Source: Methanosarcinales archaeon (lineage in GTDB: Archaea; Halobacteriota; Methanosarcinia; Methanosarcinales; Methanogasteraceae). From it: 6,104 nucleotides of DNA. Location of the stretch: assembly GCA_030640725.1 (NCBI GenBank), contig DAOWIV010000174.1, positions 1 through 6,104 on the forward strand. Reading direction: 5' to 3'. Of this stretch, positions 1 to 4,776 are shown piece after piece. The translations under genes and the position numbers were made by a program. The notes under the pieces were generated by a model. It did not search any database, was not told where the DNA came from, and was given only the letters and a program-made list of their open reading frames with translations. Within the stretch, counting starts at the first letter, position 1, and the number at the start of each line of letters is the position of its first letter.

Positions 1-2
1 GA

Positions 3-749
3 TGGGCGGAGGCGATGCGAGAGATATCGTCGAGACTTGAAGAGATGCCGGGCGAGGAAGGATATCCCGCATACCTTTCGGCGCGGCTCTCAGAGTTCTA
101 TGAGCGTGCAGGAAGGGTGGACACATTATCCGGTCGCGCAGGATCTGTCACTGTGATTGGCGCGGTATCCCCGCCGGGCGGCGACTTCTCAGAACCGGTG
201 ACCCAGAACACGCTTCGCATCGTGAAGGTCTTCTGGGCGCTTGATGCGAAGCTGTCGCAGCGCAGGCATTTCCCGTCGATCAACTGGCTCGAAAGCTACA
301 GTTTATACACCGATGCACTATCCGGCTGGTATGATGAGCACGTATCCACGCAATGGTCGGAAATGCGTGGAGATGCGATGGAAATTCTCCAGAAGGAGTC
401 TGAACTGCAAGAGATCGTGCAGCTCGTTGGTTCGGATGCGCTTCCGGAGGATCAGCAGCTGACAATGGAGGTTGCACGCATGATCCGGGAGTATTTCCTG
501 CAGCAGAATGCATTCCACGAAATTGACACGTTTTGTACAATGGAAAAGCAGTATAAATTGATAAAATCAATCATGAAGTACTCTGATCTTGCAACCAGTG
601 CTCTTGAAAGTGGAATCCCTCTCGAAAACATCCTCGCTGTGAAAGCGAAGGACGATCTCGCGAAGGTCAAGTTCGAGGCAGAGTTTGATCAGGCGTTAAG
701 TACGGTTCTTTCTGCGATGGATAAGGAGTTTGAGGAGTTGCGGAGGTAG
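3..749 (+). CDS. atpA: A-type ATP synthase catalytic subunit A, C-terminal part (5' truncated)
   Basis: This is the catalytic subunit of the archaeal A1Ao ATP synthase, which makes or hydrolyses ATP in the cytoplasmic headpiece. The frame is open to the left edge; the first full codons read WAEAMREISSRLEEMPGEEG, a hallmark stretch of subunit A that follows the nucleotide-binding core. The visible 248 residues hold the end of that core (GYPAYLSARLSEFYERAG, then the GSVTVIGAVSPPGGDFSEPV segment) and the C-terminal helical bundle ending FEELRR. The P-loop and N-terminal bulge domain lie outside the window; the family is usually near 580 residues, so over half is missing. The ATG at 15 is internal and not a real start. 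The gene ends 5 nt before atpB and its last codons carry the atpB ribosome binding site, so the two are surely cotranscribed. Identification is firm. Confidence 0.96.
   Translation, partial: WAEAMREISSRLEEMPGEEGYPAYLSARLSEFYERAGRVDTLSGRAGSVTVIGAVSPPGGDFSEPVTQNTLRIVKVFWALDAKLSQRRHFPSINWLESYSLYTDALSGWYDEHVSTQWSEMRGDAMEILQKESELQEIVQLVGSDALPEDQQLTMEVARMIREYFLQQNAFHEIDTFCTMEKQYKLIKSIMKYSDLATSALESGIPLENILAVKAKDDLAKVKFEAEFDQALSTVLSAMDKEFEELRR
742..747 (+). promoter_or_regulatory. Shine-Dalgarno site of atpB
   Basis: The sequence GGAGGT lies 7 nt before the ATG at 755 and overlaps the last codons and stop of atpA. It fixes the atpB start and suggests coupled translation of the two subunits. Confidence 0.8.
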
Positions 750-754
750 GTAGC

Positions 755-2131
755 ATGAAGGAATATAAGACAATCACCGAGGTTTCAGGACCGCTGATCT
801 TTGTTGAGAAGACCGAGCCGATCGGGTACAACGAACTTGTTTATATTAAACTGGAGGATGGCACCACCAAACGGGGGCAGGTTCTTGATACCTCGAAGGA
901 TATCGTCGTGGTTCAGATTTTTGAGGGCACAGGTGGCTTGAACCGGGAATGCGGGGTCAGATTCACCGGCGGAACGATCAAACTCCCTGTATCAATCGAC
1001 CTGCTCGGAAGAATCCTCTCAGGATCGGGGGATCCGCTCGATGGCGGACCAAGGATCGTGGCTGACGATCATCTTGACATCAACGGCGCTGCCATGAACC
1101 CTTATGCGAGAAAACCGCCGGCTGATTTCATCCAGACCGGCATCTCCACGATCGACGGCATGAATACGCTTGTCCGGGGGCAGAAACTACCGATCTTCTC
1201 AGGATCGGGGCTTCCGCACAACGAGATTGCTCTTCAGATCGCAAGACAGGCAAAGGTGCCCGGAAGCGAGGAGCCGTTTGCCGTGGTCTTCGCAGGGATG
1301 GGTATCACAAACGAAGAGGCGCAGACGTTCATGCACGACTTCGAGCGAACCGGTGCTCTTGAGCGGGCTGTCGTCTTCTTAAATCTCGCAGACGACCCGG
1401 CTGTTGAGCGGCTGATCACGCCGAGACTTGCGCTCACGGCAGCCGAGTATCTTGCTTATGAGCACGACATGCATGTGCTTGTGGTTCTGACGGATATGAC
1501 GAACTATGCCGAGGCTCTCAGGCAGATGGGTGCTGCAAGAGAAGAGGTTCCCGGAAGGCGAGGCTACCCCGGATACATGTACACCGATCTTTCGATGATT
1601 TATGAGCGTGCTGGGGTCATCAAGGGCAGGAAAGGCTCTGTCACGCAGTTTCCGATCCTCTCGATGCCAGGAGACGACATCACTCACCCGATACCTGACC
1701 TGAGCGGGTACATCACAGAGGGACAGATCGTGGTCTCACGGGATCTGCACAGAAAAGGGATTTATCCACCGATCAATGTGTTGCCATCGCTTTCACGGCT
1801 GATGAACTCTGGGATAGGCGAGGGGCAGACAAGAGAAGATCACAAGGCGGTATCTGATCAGATGTATGCAGGTTACGCCGAAGGAAACGATCTCAGGGGT
1901 CTTGTTGCGATTGTCGGTAAGGATGCGCTCTCGGAGCGTGATCGGAAGTTCCTTGAGTTTGCTGACATGTTTGAGGACCAGTTCGTCAGGCAGGGCAAGG
2001 ATGAGGACCGCAGCATCGAGACGACGCTTGAGATTGGGTGGAATCTGCTCGCTGAATTGCCAGAGGCTCAGCTGACGCGGATCGATAATGAGATGATTGC
2101 GAAGTATCATCCGGCACATCGCGCGAAGTAG
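755..2131 (+). CDS. atpB: A-type ATP synthase regulatory subunit B (complete, 458 aa)
   Basis: This is the non-catalytic nucleotide-binding subunit that alternates with subunit A in the A1 headpiece. Length (458 aa) is normal for the family. The N-terminal beta-barrel (about 1-75) is followed by the RecA-like core. The place of the P-loop holds SGSGLPHNEIALQIARQAKV (149-168), which lacks the GKT of a catalytic site, as expected for subunit B. Other family blocks are GMGITNEEAQTFMHDFE (181-197), VVLTDMTNYAEALRQMGAAR (243-262), PGRRGYPGYMYTDLSMIYER (266-285) and the ATPase signature region PSLSRLMNSGIG (344-355). The C-terminal helical domain ends AKYHPAHRAK. The start has a clear GGAGGT site. 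In most euryarchaea atpD follows directly; here it does not. The 3' end is partly duplicated at 2591-2746. Confidence 0.98.
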   Translation: MKEYKTITEVSGPLIFVEKTEPIGYNELVYIKLEDGTTKRGQVLDTSKDIVVVQIFEGTGGLNRECGVRFTGGTIKLPVSIDLLGRILSGSGDPLDGGPRIVADDHLDINGAAMNPYARKPPADFIQTGISTIDGMNTLVRGQKLPIFSGSGLPHNEIALQIARQAKVPGSEEPFAVVFAGMGITNEEAQTFMHDFERTGALERAVVFLNLADDPAVERLITPRLALTAAEYLAYEHDMHVLVVLTDMTNYAEALRQMGAAREEVPGRRGYPGYMYTDLSMIYERAGVIKGRKGSVTQFPILSMPGDDITHPIPDLSGYITEGQIVVSRDLHRKGIYPPINVLPSLSRLMNSGIGEGQTREDHKAVSDQMYAGYAEGNDLRGLVAIVGKDALSERDRKFLEFADMFEDQFVRQGKDEDRSIETTLEIGWNLLAELPEAQLTRIDNEMIAKYHPAHRAK

Positions 2132-2205
2132 GGGTCGCGCGATTGTGGGGGATGGGATATGGGTTATACTTCGACTTTGGAAACTTGTTCTGTGGAGGTT
2201 CAGAA
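2039..2205 (+). repeat. Repeat block, copy 1: atpB 3' end plus downstream flank
   Basis: This stretch (last 30 codons of atpB, its stop and about 74 nt of flank) aligns with 2654-2818. A further piece of atpB at 1748-1812 aligns with 2591-2656. By hand alignment the coding part matches at roughly nine bases in ten and the flank slightly less. Similarity fades near 2205, just before the UPF0175 remnant. Confidence 0.9.
2119..2142 (+). other. GC-rich hairpin spanning the atpB stop codon
   Basis: TCGCGCGA at 2119-2126 and again at 2135-2142 can pair over an 8-nt loop that contains the TAG stop. No T tract follows, so this is not a classical terminator. Because TCGCGCGA is its own reverse complement, the two arms are also direct repeats, so the hairpin is one reading only. 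The same arms flank the stop in the second copy with a different loop. Confidence 0.5.
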
Positions 2206-2228
2206 AGGCGAAGAATTGCTGACCACCC

Positions 2229-2517
2229 TCATTTCAGCATACCAAGCCTCTTCGCGGTTTCCATATCCTCTTCCAGCTCTTGAGTCCCATAGTTCAGAGG
2301 TATGTCCGAATCCTTCATGACCCCCAGCATCTCCATACAATTCATCCCGAGCAATGCTGCCATCCTCCCGAGAGATGTCTTACCTTCACTGCAGCAATTC
2401 CCGCAGGAAATTCTTCTTTACGAAATATTCGGCATGGTTTTCATAGACTCCCTGCGAATACAGGATGTCGCTCGGGAGTTCTATCTCGGTTCTGATCGTT
2501 TTTACTTCTGCTGACAT
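2229..2517 (-). pseudogene. UPF0175-family (putative antitoxin-like) gene broken by a +1 frameshift
   Basis: Read on the minus strand from ATG 2517, the first frame gives MSAEVKTIRTEIELPSDILY and continues to RELLQ, then meets TGA at 2388-2386. Dropping one base there (the A at 2388 on the plus strand) continues as EGKTSLGRMAALLGMN, DIPLNYGTQELEEDMETAKR and LGMLK to a TGA at 2229. The repaired product would be 95 residues, the usual UPF0175 (PF03683) size, with its features in order: a short N-terminal strand, the EGKxSLGxxAxLxGM helix-turn-helix-like core and the IPLNY plus acidic C-terminal tail. Family members are often small DNA-binding-like proteins next to PIN-domain toxins; no toxin gene is visible on either side. 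No clear Shine-Dalgarno site precedes ATG 2517 or ATG 2532. It lies between the two copies of the atpB tail and is antisense to atpB. The frameshift may be real decay or a sequencing error; I recognise the family from motifs, not a search. Confidence 0.72.
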
Positions 2518-2590
2518 TGCTGTGATATTCATTTGAGTGCAGTTCATCATTAAGCATTCGTGTACTTTTTGAGAGACTCTGTACAATGAG

Positions 2591-2746
2591 CGCAGAAATG
2601 GATCTACCCCGCAGGTCAACGTGCTACCATCGCTTTCAAGGCTGATCGAACTCTGGAATCTGCTTGCGGAGCTTCCAGAGACTCAGTTGACGCTGATCGA
2701 TAATGAGCTGATCGCGAAGTATCATCCGGCACATCGCGCGAAGTAA
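2591..2746 (+). pseudogene. Remnant second copy of the atpB 3' end, internally deleted
   Basis: The frame reads RRNGSTPQVNVLPSLSRLIE, then LWNLLAELPETQ, then LIDNELIAKYHPAHRAK and TAA. It matches AtpB residues 332-352 joined to 429-458. The matching DNA loses 229 bases (atpB 1810-2038) at a TGG shared by both edges, and gains one base just before (CTGATCGAA against CTGATGAA), so the net loss is 228 bases and the frame is kept. The frame is open from 2573, just after a TGA at 2570, but has no ATG and no ribosome binding site, so it is probably not translated alone. Differences from atpB after the junction are mostly synonymous (about six of nine changed codons), which suggests it separated as a working gene, or came from a related strain, before being cut down. 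Confidence 0.88.
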
Positions 2747-2756
2747 GATCGCGCGA
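2734..2756 (+). other. Second copy of the stop-codon hairpin
   Basis: TCGCGCGA at 2734-2741 and 2749-2756 flank a 7-nt loop (AGTAAGA) holding the TAA stop of the remnant. Both arms are unchanged from copy 1 while the loop differs in sequence and length, which is what a maintained stem would show. With only two copies, chance conservation is possible. Confidence 0.45.
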
Positions 2757-2840
2757 TTGTGCCCCCGGGGTTTGGGCTATATTTCGGCTTTGGAAATTTG
2801 TTCTGCGGGAGTTCGGAGGGACACGCCATGTCCGGATACG

Positions 2841-2858
2841 TAAAACCCCGCGTTTTTT
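2841..2858. terminator. Possible bidirectional terminator between the convergent operons
   Basis: AAAAC (2842-2846) and GTTTT (2852-2856) can form a weak stem, with a T6 run (2853-2858) on the plus strand and a T4 run on the minus strand. It lies just after the rpl4 stop and at the end of the plus-strand block, where both transcripts should end. Archaeal terminators are mostly T tracts, so only position and T content support this. Confidence 0.35.
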
Positions 2859-2872
2859 CGCAGCCTTCACAC

Positions 2873-3625
2873 TCATTCCAGCTTCGAGATCGCGCTCTCG
2901 GTCCAGATCGTGAGCCTGCCTGCCTGCGTGCCCGGTGCGAGCATCTCGGCATTCAACCGGTCATAAGTCGTGATATCCACGCCAGAAATGTTGCGTGCGG
3001 CTTTCTCGATGCCGCGATAATCGGATGCCACGATCAAGACGCTCTTCGGCTTCTTGTATTTCCTGCCTCTGAGTTTTCCTCTGCCTGCCCGGATCTTCTT
3101 CCCGTCCTTGGCACGAATCACATCATCCCAGACGCTGATCGACTCCAGCACCTTGCAGACCTCGGAGGTCTTTGTCAGGCTCTCAAACGCATCCTCAAGG
3201 ATGATCGGAAGCTTGACATCCGCTTCGAGCCGGTGTCCTCTGGCAGCGACGATCTCCGGATTAGTTGTGGCGGCGATCGCCGACCTGATTGCAAACCTCC
3301 GCTCCTTCCGATTGATCTTCTCGGTCCAGTCCTTCTCCGCTTTTGGCGGATGTGCCCTCCTGCCGCCCTTTGCCTGCGGAACCCGCGCAGCACGGTTGGA
3401 ATTTACGAGCCTGGGTATCTGCGCTATGCCCCTGCCGGAACCAAGCGACCGTGCAGAGGTTCTCATGCCCGCGTACGCGGTCACGCCGTAGGGCTGCCTC
3501 CGGTTCGCCTGCGCAGCAACGACCGCTCTCTTGATGATATCCGGACGATACGCCTCAGAAAATACGCTCGGTAGCTCAATCTCACGTAAAGGACTTCCTG
3601 ATAAACTTAAAACATTGCTCTTCAT
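2873..3625 (-). CDS. rpl4: Large ribosomal subunit protein L4 (uL4), 250 aa
   Basis: This is an early-assembling protein of the 50S subunit whose extended loop lines the exit tunnel. The chosen start, ATG 3625, gives MKSNVLSLSGSPLREIELPS, which fits archaeal L4 N-termini. It is preceded by AGGGATGA 5 nt upstream. An ATG at 3634 overlaps the rpl3 stop (ATGA) and would add three residues; the ATG at 3682 lies inside rpl3 and is unlikely. Family blocks: VFSEAYRPDIIKRAVVAAQA (21-40), the basic, glycine-rich loop with RTSARSLGSGRG (55-66) and QAKGGRRAHPPK (84-95), RKERRFAIRSAIAAT (106-120), and the C-terminal RAGRGKLRGRKYKKPKSVLI (179-198). Length is normal. rpl3 lies 5 nt upstream. The expected next gene, rpl23, is absent: only 126 nt separate the stop from the atpB remnant. 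Confidence 0.97.
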   Translation of the reverse strand: MKSNVLSLSGSPLREIELPSVFSEAYRPDIIKRAVVAAQANRRQPYGVTAYAGMRTSARSLGSGRGIAQIPRLVNSNRAARVPQAKGGRRAHPPKAEKDWTEKINRKERRFAIRSAIAATTNPEIVAARGHRLEADVKLPIILEDAFESLTKTSEVCKVLESISVWDDVIRAKDGKKIRAGRGKLRGRKYKKPKSVLIVASDYRGIEKAARNISGVDITTYDRLNAEMLAPGTQAGRLTIWTESAISKLE

Positions 3626-3630
3626 TTTAA

Positions 3631-4587
3631 TCATCCCTGTTTGGACTGTGTGCTGATATGCGTGATCACCGGAGCATCCCACGCCGGTTTTTCACGTATG
3701 CAGTGCCTCATCCGGATCAATCGTTTCGATGGTCCCGGAATGCTCCCCTGCAGCATCACGTACCCGTTCCTGATGATGCCATAGTTTATGAACCCGCCAG
3801 CAGGCGTTACTTCTACGCCATCAGCCCCGATCTTTAAGATGCGTTTGTTGTACTCGGTACGCTGGTAATATCCGGTCTGCCCCATCAGCGGCACGGTCCT
3901 GCGGACATAAGACGGTTTCCACGGACCAAGATTTCCTATGTGACGCTTCTTTCCGGTGCGGCTGTGCTTGCCCTTCTGGAGCTGCACGCCCCATCGCTTC
4001 ACCGGACCCTGAGTCCCTTTTCCGGTGGTGATCGCCACGACATCGATGAAAGCACCCTCGTTGAATATGTCTGTGACATTGTACTCCATGCCAAGAAGGG
4101 ATTTTGCATGTTCGAACCGTGCGGCAGCGTCCCCACCAGCAATCATGGTCTCCATATAGTCAGGTGTCTTCTTCGGAACTCCGGTGATGCTTTTTGGCAT
4201 AGCCTGTACGATCATCCGGATCTCGTCCACCCCGCCTTCCTCAAGAGCACCCTCGATACTGCTGTAATCGCCCCCTTCCCGCACCTCGGAGATCATTTTA
4301 AGCCCGTAGTGTTCATCACGGGAATAAGCGTGTATTGCAATGGCGCGCATCGCCGGAGTCTCGATGATCGTTACTGGCACCGATATCTCCATGCCCGATG
4401 TCAGACGTTTCGGGTGGTCATCGACCATCGCCACATGGGTCATTCCAACTTTGTACCCGGCAAAACTCTGTATTTTAGGTTCCGTTCCGTTTTTGGACCA
4501 TGATCTGATCCGTGCAACCGGTTTCTTTGCTTTTTTTCTCGGACTGAATGCAAGTGACCCTCGTCGGGGTCTGTGTATCGTTGGCAT
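3631..4587 (-). CDS. rpl3: Large ribosomal subunit protein L3 (uL3), 318 aa
   Basis: This core 50S protein reaches towards the peptidyl-transferase centre. The N-terminus MPTIHRPRRGSLAFSPRKKA is the archaeal/eukaryotic form. Key blocks are FAGYKVGMTHV (42-52), GAFIDVVAITTGKGTQGPVK (178-197), RWGVQLQKGKHSRTGKKRHI (198-217), GNLGPW (218-223), GQTGYYQRTEYNKRI (236-250) and PGPSKRLIRMR (285-295). Length is close to other archaeal L3 proteins. The start is backed by a GAGGT site 7 nt upstream. It is the first ribosomal gene of the cluster, followed by rpl4 after 5 nt, as in the usual archaeal S10-type operon. The C-terminal tail after residue 300 is not something I can assign. Confidence 0.98.
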   Translation of the reverse strand: MPTIHRPRRGSLAFSPRKKAKKPVARIRSWSKNGTEPKIQSFAGYKVGMTHVAMVDDHPKRLTSGMEISVPVTIIETPAMRAIAIHAYSRDEHYGLKMISEVREGGDYSSIEGALEEGGVDEIRMIVQAMPKSITGVPKKTPDYMETMIAGGDAAARFEHAKSLLGMEYNVTDIFNEGAFIDVVAITTGKGTQGPVKRWGVQLQKGKHSRTGKKRHIGNLGPWKPSYVRRTVPLMGQTGYYQRTEYNKRILKIGADGVEVTPAGGFINYGIIRNGYVMLQGSIPGPSKRLIRMRHCIREKPAWDAPVITHISTQSKQG

Positions 4588-4594
4588 TTATCAA

Positions 4595-4599
4595 ACCTC
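4595..4599 (-). promoter_or_regulatory. Shine-Dalgarno site of rpl3
   Basis: On the minus strand GAGGT lies 7 nt before the ATG at 4587. It confirms that start codon. Confidence 0.7.
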
Positions 4600-4623
4600 T
4601 TCTCAAAAGCATCGCTGTATGCT

Positions 4624-4633
4624 GTATTAAACC
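4624..4633 (-). promoter_or_regulatory. Candidate TATA box for the rpl3-rpl4 operon
   Basis: The minus strand reads GGTTTAATAC, a fair archaeal TATA-like element, about 40 nt before the rpl3 start. Transcription starting some 25 nt downstream would give a short leader that still includes the ribosome binding site. A second weaker candidate (GGTTTAAGG) lies about 23 nt further upstream. The rest of the 189-nt gap up to the ATPase stop is GC-rich and shows no gene. Confidence 0.35.
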
Positions 4634-4768
4634 TATGTCATGTAAGACCTTAAACCATCTGAACTGTCAGAACCGGAACCGCCCGGGACGTGGAAAAACC
4701 GCGGGGCAGGCGAGGTCCATGTTTCGGTCTGCCGGGTTGCCACCGGATCATCGGGTACCCAAATCCCC

Positions 4769-4774
4769 AAAAAA
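4769..4774 (-). terminator. T6 tract just after the ATPase stop
   Basis: The minus strand reads TGACATTTTTTGGGG, putting a T6 run 2 nt past the stop codon of the ATPase gene. That is a plausible archaeal T-tract terminator separating it from rpl3. Support is position and composition only. Confidence 0.28.
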
Positions 4775-4776
4775 TG

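Larger units (their letters stand above)
2591..2818 (+). repeat. Repeat block, copy 2: atpB tail remnant plus flank
   Basis: This is the partner of 2039-2205 (and of 1748-1812). Similarity continues about 70 nt past the stop codon, including the strongly shared stretch around TTTGGAAA-TTGTTCTG (2789-2805 here, 2176-2192 in copy 1). It ends about 55 nt before the rpl4 stop. The two copies are direct repeats that bracket the UPF0175 remnant. Confidence 0.88.

Noticed and set aside
1016..1210. TCTCAGGATCGGGG occurs twice in atpB (about 1017-1030 and 1198-1211)
   Set aside because: Both encode SGSG at conserved places of subunit B (LSGSGDP and FSGSGLP). Similar codon choice explains it.
149..1231. 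Missing GKT in the P-loop position of AtpB (codons at about 1199-1231)
   Set aside because: Subunit B of the A-type ATP synthase is non-catalytic and normally lacks it, so this is not a defect.
2280..2514. Two plus-strand open frames of about 70 codons
   Set aside because: They are antisense to the UPF0175 remnant, whose minus-strand reading has recognisable family motifs; the plus-strand products have none.
2759..3574. 271-codon open frame on the plus strand, opposite rpl4
   Set aside because: It runs antisense through rpl4, has a GTG start without a ribosome binding site, and its product shows no family features. Only its first 20 codons, in the repeat flank, are of interest and are reported separately.
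3940..4503. 187-codon open frame on the plus strand, opposite rpl3
   Set aside because: It lies wholly inside rpl3 on the other strand, which is firmly coding; this is a mirror of its codon bias.
4636..4768. GC-rich gap with small palindromes such as GGGTACCC and CCCGGG upstream of rpl3
   Set aside because: The palindromes are short and isolated. I could not build a convincing leader structure, riboswitch or RNA gene from them.
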